Below are positions 57,846 through 64,000 of a stretch of 64,000 bases of DNA, one piece after another; position 1 is the stretch's first letter; each line of letters begins with the position of its first letter. This stretch comes from Desulfomonilia bacterium (lineage in GTDB: Bacteria; Desulfobacterota; Desulfomonilia; UBA1062). The notes below the pieces were generated by a model. The model searched no databases. It had not been told where the DNA came from and saw nothing but the letters and a program-made list of their open reading frames with translations. Where the stretch lies: contig DATCTV010000030.1 in assembly GCA_036567785.1 (NCBI GenBank), positions 1-64,000 of the forward strand, read 5' to 3'. A program made the position numbers and the translations under genes.

Positions 57846-59000
57846 ATGATAGATTATGAACTTAAAGAAGGTGAAGCTCTTCTCAAGCTTAAAGCGCTTG
57901 ATTTTGCAGGAAAAGAAATAGCCCCGAATGCTGCGAAACTTGATACGGCCTCAAAGGCTGAAGCGGCGGATATGATGAAGAATAACCTGAAAAAGCTTGC
58001 CGCCGCAGAATTGCTGGCTCCGGGAATAAGTGAGGACGGTATTGACCTTATCAGCCATTTTGTGGTCGGCGAAGAGATTGCCAAGGCATGCGCGGCTACA
58101 TGGCTGAGCGCGAGGACTACCGGTTTCAGATGTGCCGGGGCGATTGCGCTTTTCGGAACGGCTGAGCAGAAAGCGAAATATCTGAATGCGCTTATCAAAG
58201 GTGAAATCACGGGCGCAGTCGCATATACCGAAAACGGTGCGGGGAGCGACCTTAATTCGATTTCAGCTGAAGCCTTTATGGATGGCGGTGAATGGAAGAT
58301 CAACGGCACGAAGGACCTTGTTATAAATGCCCCAATTGCAGACATATTCCTGATTCTTGCATGGACTGACAGGAATGCAGGTCAGGCTTCAATGTTTATA
58401 GTCGAAAAAGGGGCAGCAGGTCTGAAAGTTGGAGAAGCGGTTCAGACGCTCGGCATATGCGGATGCCCGGTTGCGCCCGTTATTCTGGAGAATTGCAGCG
58501 CTGCCGGTGTTCTCGGTGGAGATGCAGGAAAGGGTATTGCCCAGGTCACGAAGATCCTTGAAATGGGGAGAATCGGTGTTGCCGCACTTAGCGTAGGCAT
58601 CGGGACGGCATGCATGGAAAAGTCAACAGCCTGGGCGAAATCCCGCAAGGCGTTCGGAAAGCCGATCGGCGCCTATCAGGAAGTGGGCTTCAAGCTGGCC
58701 GACATGTTCACATTCAATGACCTGGGAAGGGCGCTTGGATTGCGCGCTGCCTGGGCGTTCAACAATAAGGAGAACGAGGCAGAGATACTTGCTGCATGCG
58801 CCAAGGTGTTTTCAGGTGAAGCGGTCACTAAGATTGCAAACTGGGCGGCCCAGGTCTTTTCAGGACACGGATACGTCAAGGGCTCTGAAATCGAAAGGCT
58901 CTACCGTGATGCGCGTTTCTGTGAATTCTGCGAAGGCACGTCGGAAGTTCTCCGTACGGTCATTGCGCAGAACGAACTGGACAAGTTCAGAGGGGTATAA
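57846..59000 (+). CDS. Acyl-CoA dehydrogenase with canonical Glu (second of pair)
   Basis: This 384-aa diverged acyl-CoA dehydrogenase has AYTENGAGSDLNSI, TKDLVINAPIADIFLILAW, KAFGKPIGAYQEVGFKLADM and a C-terminal FCEGTSEVLRTVIAQNEL that carries the catalytic Glu missing from its neighbour. It starts 12 bp after the first gene. Tandem unequal dehydrogenases of this kind form alpha2beta2 enzymes in steroid side-chain degradation (ChsE1-ChsE2 type), which is the most attractive model here. Confidence 0.9.
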   Translation: MIDYELKEGEALLKLKALDFAGKEIAPNAAKLDTASKAEAADMMKNNLKKLAAAELLAPGISEDGIDLISHFVVGEEIAKACAATWLSARTTGFRCAGAIALFGTAEQKAKYLNALIKGEITGAVAYTENGAGSDLNSISAEAFMDGGEWKINGTKDLVINAPIADIFLILAWTDRNAGQASMFIVEKGAAGLKVGEAVQTLGICGCPVAPVILENCSAAGVLGGDAGKGIAQVTKILEMGRIGVAALSVGIGTACMEKSTAWAKSRKAFGKPIGAYQEVGFKLADMFTFNDLGRALGLRAAWAFNNKENEAEILAACAKVFSGEAVTKIANWAAQVFSGHGYVKGSEIERLYRDARFCEFCEGTSEVLRTVIAQNELDKFRGV

Positions 59001-59117
59001 AAGATAGGAGACAGGAGTAAGGAGTAAGGAGATAGAATAAAAAACTGTTCTGGTTTTCTTCTTACTCATGGCTCATGTCTGCTGAATACTTAATCATTAC
59101 TTTAGGGAGGGAAGGAT
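59001..59117. other. 117-bp gap with repeated GGAGTAA motif and weak inverted repeat
   Basis: GGAGACAGGAGTAAGGAGTAAGGAG directly after the dehydrogenase stop contains tandem AGGAGTA units; GAGTAAG is complementary to CTTACTC farther down the gap (about 59065). The units mimic Shine-Dalgarno sequences but no start codon follows them at a suitable distance. The true RBS of the next gene is GGGAGGGAAGG just before 59118. Confidence 0.45.
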
Positions 59118-59561
59118 ATGTCATTCGATGCAAAGTTTGTCGGCCGGAAATACGGGCCCATGACCTATGAAGTGGGCAAGGAAAAGGCAAAGGAATATGC
59201 TCGCGCGATAAAGAGCAATGACCCGCATTATCTCGACGAGGATTTTGCGAAGGGTACGAAATACGGCGGCCTTATAGTTCCTCCCACCTTCGCGGTTGTC
59301 TATTCGGGGCTTCTGTGCGGGCCATTCTTTCTTGACCCCGAGCTGAAGATCGATTTCGCCATGCTGGTCCATGGAGAGCAGGCCTTCGAATTCTTCGAGG
59401 TGGTCAGGCCAGGTGACGTGATAACATCCTGGGGTACTATTTCAAAGGTCGAGAACAAGGAAAAGCTCGATGTGGTGTCGTTCGAGGTGCTGGCAAAGAA
59501 CCAGAACGGTACGGATGTCTGCAAGGCAACCTATACGTTTGCAATAAGGAAAAGGGGGTAG
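59118..59561 (+). CDS. MaoC-like (FAS1-type N-terminal) hydratase subunit
   Basis: This 147-aa hot-dog-fold protein of the MaoC N-terminal dehydratase type has YARAIKSNDPHYLDEDFAKGTKYGGLIVPPTFAVVYSG, VHGEQAFEFFEVVRPGDVITSW. It lacks the Asp/His hydratase motif, which is present in the next gene four bases downstream. Such unequal pairs form heterodimeric enoyl-CoA hydratases or dehydratases (HadAB type). Its likely role is substrate binding and structure. Confidence 0.88.
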   Translation: MSFDAKFVGRKYGPMTYEVGKEKAKEYARAIKSNDPHYLDEDFAKGTKYGGLIVPPTFAVVYSGLLCGPFFLDPELKIDFAMLVHGEQAFEFFEVVRPGDVITSWGTISKVENKEKLDVVSFEVLAKNQNGTDVCKATYTFAIRKRG

Positions 59562-59564
59562 GTC

Positions 59565-59963
59565 ATGGCTGTTGACATTAAGAACCTCAAGGCTGGAGAC
59601 ACCTTCACTGCGAAGGAGGAAGTGGACAGGTACCGTACAATCCTTTATGCAGGCGCGTCAGGCGATTTCAACCCCATTCATATCGATCCCGAGTTCGGAC
59701 AGATGGTGGGCCTGGGCGGAGTGATACTTCACGGGCTCTGCACGCTGGCATTTACGGCTAACGCCATAACCAATTTCACCGGCGATCCGGGCATGCTGAA
59801 AAAGTACAAGTGCCGTTTTGCAAAACCGGTGCATCTGGGTGATGTCATAACGACCGAGGCGACGATAACGGATGTGTCGAACGGGAAGGCGACATTGACG
59901 CTCAAGGTGACGAATCAGGAAGGAACCGAAGTATTGACAATGGCGGAAGCCGAAATAGGATAG
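59565..59963 (+). CDS. MaoC-like enoyl-CoA hydratase, catalytic subunit
   Basis: This 132-aa hot-dog-fold protein has the hydratase-2 motif AGASGDFNPIHIDPEFGQMVGLGGVILHG, containing the catalytic Asp and His. It probably pairs with the preceding protein to hydrate the enoyl-CoA made by the dehydrogenase pair. It is the last gene of the cluster. The multi-hairpin repeat begins eight bases after the stop. Confidence 0.9.
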   Translation: MAVDIKNLKAGDTFTAKEEVDRYRTILYAGASGDFNPIHIDPEFGQMVGLGGVILHGLCTLAFTANAITNFTGDPGMLKKYKCRFAKPVHLGDVITTEATITDVSNGKATLTLKVTNQEGTEVLTMAEAEIG

Positions 59964-59970
59964 CAGCAGT

Positions 59971-60160
59971 ACAGCGCGTGATAACTTCGCATGCCTTTGA
60001 TTCGGGCTGTTGGCCCTCACCCTATGGGCGTTCCTGCGGAACGTCCAATTTCGTGATGCGAAATTGTGTTGCTCCTTGCGGAAACGTTGCGGCGTACGTC
60101 TAAGTACGCCTAGCATTTCCGCTTCGTCGCTCCTCGGTCTGCTTTGTTCTGACGCGCTGT
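59971..60160. repeat. Multi-hairpin palindromic element bounded by 9-bp inverted repeats
   Basis: The ends are ACAGCGCGT (59971-59979) and ACGCGCTGT (60152-60160). Inside, 60001-60066 is a diverged relative of the 62-bp CRISPR-splitting element with the same four hairpins: GGGC/GCCC, CCC/GGG, CGTTCC/GGAACG and CAATTTCG/CGAAATTG with loop TGATG. Two more nested stems follow: GCGGAAA/TTTCCGC (60078-60122) enclosing GGCGTAC/GTACGCC (60091-60110). It encodes no protein and may also end the catabolic transcript. Confidence 0.75.
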
Positions 60161-60267
60161 GATCTTATCAATAATTAAAATGACAGTCTTGGTATCCTTC
60201 AGAAGGATTTGCTCTTTATTGTTTAAATTTAAGCCTATCCATATGATGATAATGTATAAATATTATT

Positions 60268-60855
60268 TTAGTCTTTGTTTTCCTTGAAAAGTTTATCGAT
60301 GGACTCTTTTTCTGTCGGTGCTACAAATGAAAAGAATGGCGGTATTGGCTTTTTCAGCTGGAGAATGTCTGCAATACCCTTTCTTATAATCATCTGCTCC
60401 ATTTCAATGTCAGAATGGCCCTGAGGATAATAACAAACGCGTTTAATATGGGATTTGTCGAATTCGTATCCAACACATTGAGACATTTGATATATTAATT
60501 CAGTTAACAAATCTTTACCTTTATTTGTCCATGCTTTATCTTCTTCAGCGGTTAAAGGTTCTTTTCTGGTTGTGGGTATACAAAGATGATCGTAATATAT
60601 TTTCCAAGCCTCAACGACTTGTTTTGATTTTTTATCATCACCATAAAATTCTACGTCGATCCTGTTTAAGGACTCAACGTGAAGCGGCGATAATGTTGTT
60701 GCTCTTGTTGCCATTAAAGCACGGAATAAATCCAATCTTCTTTTCTTGCCCTCATTTCTTTTAGATATCAGTTCATTGATTTGAATAGCGATTAGTGGAG
60801 CCAATAAGATTGCTATTACTGAGAATATTCCTAAAATAATTGCATCTATTGACAT
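60268..60855 (-). CDS. Single-pass membrane protein of unknown function (DUF6680-like)
   Basis: This 195-aa protein has an N-terminal transmembrane helix (about residues 4-26) followed by a soluble helical region with RRLDLFRALMATRATTLSPLHVESLNRIDVEFYGD. This recalls the DUF6680 family of small proteins in accessory regions. The family assignment is from memory of its pattern and is tentative. It may be a cytosol-facing effector-like protein, but nothing establishes a role. Confidence 0.55.
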   Translation of the reverse strand: MSIDAIILGIFSVIAILLAPLIAIQINELISKRNEGKKRRLDLFRALMATRATTLSPLHVESLNRIDVEFYGDDKKSKQVVEAWKIYYDHLCIPTTRKEPLTAEEDKAWTNKGKDLLTELIYQMSQCVGYEFDKSHIKRVCYYPQGHSDIEMEQMIIRKGIADILQLKKPIPPFFSFVAPTEKESIDKLFKENKD

Positions 60856-60940
60856 ATAATAGCCTCCGCAGCTTAATAATCTCTATAATCTATATAAAAA
60901 TACGATTCATCAAGAATCAAGGTCAGGTCCCTTTTGTTCT

Positions 60941-61378
60941 TCATTCAAGTGCTTCAATATCCGCCAGATCCTGAAGGCGGCCGCTGGCTTTTTTGTTGAT
61001 TTTAAGGCTTTCTATATCGATGAAGTTTACCGTGATGCCATCTATTTCGGTTTCAATCCGCTTGTCATAACAATCATTAAATTCAACTCCGGAGACTGAG
61101 CAAAGTATATCGATTCTATTGGGCGGATTACCCAATTGAATTGTGTGGCCTTCAGCGAGGAAATCGTTTTCTGTTAACCCCAGAGAACCGAAACCGAACT
61201 GATCGAGTGCCTTGATGATAGAAGCTGCATTTTCAGGCGACAGGGCGATCCATATGTCGATATCTTTTGTGTAACGGGGGTGTCCATGGACTGCCAGCGC
61301 ATAACCGCCTACAACGAGATATTTGACCCCGTTACTTTTTAATAATTGTATAAACTCTTTGAAATCTCTGTTCAGCAC
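60941..61378 (-). CDS. Nucleotidyltransferase-fold protein (DUF6036/AbiEii-like)
   Basis: This 145-aa protein has the nucleotidyltransferase motif VVGGYALAVHGHPRYTKDIDIWI, in which GG and DxD are intact, followed by PPNRIDILCSV. It overlaps the upstream small gene. Such proteins occur as toxin-like members of two-gene modules or as lone stress proteins. A toxin-antitoxin role is possible but unproven. Confidence 0.78.
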   Translation of the reverse strand: MLNRDFKEFIQLLKSNGVKYLVVGGYALAVHGHPRYTKDIDIWIALSPENAASIIKALDQFGFGSLGLTENDFLAEGHTIQLGNPPNRIDILCSVSGVEFNDCYDKRIETEIDGITVNFIDIESLKINKKASGRLQDLADIEALE

Positions 61379-61526
61379 CGTATCTCCATTGAATATATTC
61401 CTGTCTTATTTCTTCAAGTGCGGCAATCCGCTCTTCGATAGGTCTTGACTGCCAATACAGAAAATCATTTGAATCTTTTTCAGCAGTTACTTTCTTTGAA
61501 TATACAGGCGATATGCTTCTGATCAT
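61332..61526 (-). CDS. Small partner protein upstream of the nucleotidyltransferase
   Basis: This 64-aa charged protein (DFLYWQSRPIEERIAALEEIRQEYIQWRYGAEQRFQRVY) is of the type often encoded directly before DUF6036-type nucleotidyltransferases. Its end overlaps the next gene by 47 bp, which implies coupled expression. It may be the antitoxin-like half of the pair. There is no DNA-binding motif that can be recognised with confidence. Confidence 0.65.
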   Translation of the reverse strand: MIRSISPVYSKKVTAEKDSNDFLYWQSRPIEERIAALEEIRQEYIQWRYGAEQRFQRVYTIIKK

Positions 61527-61581
61527 GATTTTAATGTATCATAAAACAGCTCTCGTAACAATTTATTCCAGTATTCTAAGG

Positions 61582-62128
61582 TTAATGCAGAACCGTCGTC
61601 AGCCACCGCCGTTTTCGATGAATTATTGGTTGATCCTGTCTGCGGCTTTCTGTCTGATGTTGAAGAGATAAAAACGGGTTATCAAAGGTATGGAAGACTT
61701 CCAGCGGAAAGCCGAATTGGTAGTCGGCCGGATTGACACTGCTGCAGATCACCACGCTGTGTGCGGTGGCATCGGCCTGGTCTGGGACGCGCAACAGTTC
61801 TCCATATGCGTCGAACACCGGTGTTCCGCCGGTTGCCGGGTTCAACTCGATGGAGCCGCGATTCTGTTCTGCTGTTGCCGGAATTTTATCGGTTGTCCAA
61901 GTGATCGGGTTTATGGCAATGCCTCCCGGCCGTGTGACAGGGTTTGTGCCGCCGGGGACAGGGGCTTTCTTTTCCATGGTATTCGGTTGAGGCAGGTGCC
62001 ATCAGTCAATGTGCGGCCAGTAAGTAGTCTATTGGCGTAATGGCATTATCCGGGTTGCTGCTGTCTCCGCATGCCGTCAATAAAAGTATTGTGAGGCTCA
62101 GGATGGCAAATAATGAAATTCTTGTCAT
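61582..62128 (-). pseudogene. Frameshifted secreted lipoprotein gene
   Basis: From an ATG at 62128 the minus strand encodes a clear lipoprotein signal peptide (MTRISLFAILSLTILLLTAC, then GDSSNPDNAITPIDYLLAAH) that stops at 62006. A different frame opens at about 62001 and continues to 61582 with VPGGTNPVTRPGGIAINPITWTTDKIPATAEQNRG and HSVVICSSVNPADYQFGFPLEVFHTFDNPF. A single frameshift near 62005 would join them. The product is otherwise unrecognised and may also be truncated at its end. A sequencing or assembly error could explain the shift. Confidence 0.55.
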
Positions 62129-62262
62129 GAAAACTTTTGGCAATTACCAGCTTAATCTTTTATCAAATCTGAAGCATGGGTGGACGATTTTTTCAGAAAT
62201 AATCAAGTTTATATCTATTTCATGTCGATAAGCTTGAAGGAAAAAATAGAGACGGAGGTCAT

Positions 62263-62673
62263 ATGAAAAACCCAATTTTTTGGGCAGTTCTGACGGGTCT
62301 GGTATTCTGTTCGACAGTCTCATTTGCCGATTCGCCTGTTCCGAACCTTGTCGGAACATGGGTTGAGAAAAGCGATAAGGTAGTTCTGGTGAAAGGAGAT
62401 AAAACACCATGGCAGGATAAGCCGGGTATATCCTGCGAAACCAGGATAATCGAGCAGAAGGGCCGTATAATTCACGGCGAGGCCATATTGCCTTCGGGGG
62501 TCGAAAAAATTGCGGGTATAATCGCGGCTGACAATAAGAGTGTCTATATGGTGGATGAAGATGGAACCATAGATTTGAAGATCATAAACAAGGACAAGAT
62601 CCAGTTCGTACACCGCCATGTTATGAATAACGATTGCTCGGTCGTTGCCGGAACCTGGACGAGAAAAAAGTAG
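62263..62673 (+). CDS. Small secreted protein of unknown function
   Basis: This 136-aa protein has a signal peptide (MKNPIFWAVLTGLVFCSTVSFA) and a beta-rich mature part containing VGTWVEKSDKVVLVKGDK and a C-terminal VVAGTWTRKK. The repeated GTW motif suggests a small lipocalin-like barrel whose first and last strands resemble each other. Two Cys residues (near 60 and 125) could form a disulphide. GGAGGTC precedes the ATG. No family is recognised. Confidence 0.65.
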   Translation: MKNPIFWAVLTGLVFCSTVSFADSPVPNLVGTWVEKSDKVVLVKGDKTPWQDKPGISCETRIIEQKGRIIHGEAILPSGVEKIAGIIAADNKSVYMVDEDGTIDLKIINKDKIQFVHRHVMNNDCSVVAGTWTRKK

Positions 62674-62695
62674 AAGCCTCTTGATTATCTTAATA

Positions 62696-62738
62696 CCGGG
62701 CTTTCCATACAGATGACATCTATGGCTGGATGGCCCGG
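62696..62738 (+). other. Nested hairpin downstream of the secreted protein gene
   Basis: CCGGGC/GCCCGG (62696-62701 and 62733-62738) encloses CCATA/TATGG and AGAT/ATCT. It lies 23 bp after the stop codon and has no following T run, so it may be a weak terminator or a palindromic repeat. Confidence 0.45.
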
Positions 62739-62865
62739 ATATGTCTGGTGACACATCCGGATCTGTCAGGTGGATCGGGTTTTATGTCAAGATTATTGAC
62801 TCGTCATGGGCGGGTGTGAGATAAACTGTATTATTGAAATAAAATATTTATGAGCGAGGTGTTAG

Positions 62866-64000
62866 ATGACGTCAAATAAACTTGGGAAATATTTCGTGAT
62901 TATTCTGATGGCTTCCCTGGCATTCATGGTCTCCTGCCGGGTAAAATCCGTTGGCCCCTGGCACCCCGAACGTACAACCTACCCGAGAACGATCTATAAG
63001 GCCGATCAGCTCGATGATATCAAGGCCAGACTCGGCCGGTTTCCCTATAATGAGCTTTACAGCCGGGTTCTGTTTCAGGCTGACCGTACTCCGGCGCCTC
63101 CGGCTGAGAAGTTTGATCCCCCGACTCAATTCGATAACGCAAACATTGCAAAATCCGCAGCCTTTGTTTTTGTTGTTAGCGGAAACGATGAATACAGGCA
63201 AAAAGCGATAGAAATACTTAAAACCGTTCCCCAGAAATTCGATACCCTAACCTTTGAACTTTTTGATCGCGACATAAATATTGCGGAAGCCCTCATGTGC
63301 TATGCGCAGGCCCTTGACATGCTGCTCGGCGCCGATGCCGTCAACCAGGCCGACAGGAACGTAATAGAAGACAGGCTGGGCAACATTACAGATAAATTTT
63401 TCAACAACTGGGCGGAACTTATCTGCGGGGCTTATGAGTTTGCCCGCAACAATCATCATACCAAAATGGCGTCGGCTTTCGGAATGATAGCAATCGTATT
63501 GAATAATCACCCCATGGCGAAAGTCTGGATAGATTACGCCATGAACGAAGTGGAAACTGATCTTGACAGCCTTGTCACCGCCGACGGCGGCTATGCCGAG
63601 GGTCCAAACTACTGGACGTATTCGGCCAGCAATGTGCTGCCGTTTGCATGGGCCTATCATCTGTTCAATAACGGCCAGACCGAGACCTTTACGGACAGGC
63701 CCTGCTATCTGAGCGGTCTGGGACAGAACGGAAAATCAGTTGCAGTCAAAGACTTTTTTTCCGACTGGAAAATCAGGGCCCTTTCCGAATGGATGATAAA
63801 GGTGCGGCAGCCCGACGGATTTACGCCGCCTGTTGATGATTCGAATTTAAGCGGGTACTATAATGCCATCATAGGCCAGGTTTACAGAGACGGTGTTTTC
63901 ACCTGGGACTGGCTGACCTCCTCAGCATATATTAATTCACAGAGCTGCGCAGACCTGAGTGTCGATATGATCTGCATCTATGACGACAGCATCACTCCTG
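62866..64000 (+). CDS. Heparinase II/III or alginate-lyase-like lipoprotein, truncated by the window edge
   Basis: From the ATG at 62866 (GCGAGGTG upstream) an uninterrupted frame of 378 codons runs off the right edge. The product has a lipoprotein signal (LAFMVSC) and then segments typical of uronate-lyase alpha/alpha toroids: RTIYKADQLDDIKARLGRFPYNELYSRV, DLDSLVTADGGYAEGPNYWTYSASNVLPFAWAYH and WDWLTSSAY. The NNHHTKMASAFGMIAIVLN stretch and YAEGPNYW recall the catalytic region of heparinase II/III-type enzymes. It is probably a secreted polysaccharide lyase, but the C-terminal half cannot be seen. Confidence 0.72.
   Translation, partial: MTSNKLGKYFVIILMASLAFMVSCRVKSVGPWHPERTTYPRTIYKADQLDDIKARLGRFPYNELYSRVLFQADRTPAPPAEKFDPPTQFDNANIAKSAAFVFVVSGNDEYRQKAIEILKTVPQKFDTLTFELFDRDINIAEALMCYAQALDMLLGADAVNQADRNVIEDRLGNITDKFFNNWAELICGAYEFARNNHHTKMASAFGMIAIVLNNHPMAKVWIDYAMNEVETDLDSLVTADGGYAEGPNYWTYSASNVLPFAWAYHLFNNGQTETFTDRPCYLSGLGQNGKSVAVKDFFSDWKIRALSEWMIKVRQPDGFTPPVDDSNLSGYYNAIIGQVYRDGVFTWDWLTSSAYINSQSCADLSVDMICIYDDSITP

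Overview
The window looks like a chromosomal contig from an anaerobic, probably Desulfobacterota-like (deltaproteobacterial) bacterium. This is inferred from gene content only: an N-type ATPase operon, a large acyl-CoA catabolic cluster with thiolase-fold/DUF35 proteins and a beta-keto acid cleavage enzyme, and OmpA/Pal lipoproteins that indicate a Gram-negative envelope. There are no rRNA genes, no prophage, no recognisable insertion sequence and no cas genes in the window.

Layout. 1-1070: one end of a CRISPR array (12 repeats, 11 complete spacers, running off the left edge). Three of its repeats are split at the same place by a 62-bp multi-hairpin element. 1119-7831: a nine-gene N-ATPase operon in the order atpDCQRBEFAG behind its own promoter. 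7842-18588: assorted genes, including a small DMT-like membrane protein, an OmpA-type porin, a metzincin-like lipoprotein, a minus-strand cyclase/CrtC-like/HAD group with an SDR remnant, tRNA-Phe, an Ntn-hydrolase-like lipoprotein, a queuosine salvage protein and a lone family 5 solute-binding protein. 18680-25613: a polar amino acid ABC transporter, tRNA-Thr, a DUF47/PiT phosphate uptake pair, a UshA-type nucleotidase and a coiled-coil membrane protein. 25616-31580 (minus): HD-GYP regulator, mltG, ruvX, a zinc-ribbon protein, hpt and an ADP-forming acyl-CoA synthetase alpha-type protein. 31717-39851: PilZ protein and the branched-chain amino acid run DUF465-ilvB-ilvN-ilvC-pssA-leuA-leuC-leuD; ilvD and leuB are not in the window. 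39967-42967 (minus): small lipoprotein, pal, ABC-F ATPase.

43071-59963 is the most interesting coding region. A TetR regulator with two operator-like palindromes over its promoter is followed by a PHP protein and about 15 catabolic genes on one strand. A four-gene module (thiolase-fold, thiolase-fold, DUF35, DUF35) occurs twice. Around these modules lie a BKACE (DUF849) enzyme, a long-chain acyl-CoA synthetase, a glutaconate-CoA-transferase-like pair, two tandem acyl-CoA dehydrogenases and two tandem MaoC-fold hydratases. Only one of the four thiolase-fold proteins keeps a cysteine at the expected nucleophile position, only one dehydrogenase keeps the canonical Glu, and only one hydratase keeps the Asp/His pair. 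This resembles the obligate heteromers of steroid side-chain degradation and the thiolase/DUF35 complexes of anaerobic aromatic degradation. No 3-hydroxyacyl-CoA dehydrogenase is present, so a retro-aldol step is a reasonable hypothesis for one module. The substrate is unknown. Most junctions between functional blocks carry a hairpin or palindrome, whereas genes inside a block are almost abutting.

59971-64000: a multi-hairpin palindromic element that contains a diverged, co-varying relative of the 62-bp CRISPR-splitting element; an unknown membrane protein; a nucleotidyltransferase with a small partner; a frameshifted lipoprotein; a small secreted protein; and the start of a heparinase/alginate-lyase-like lipoprotein that runs off the right edge.
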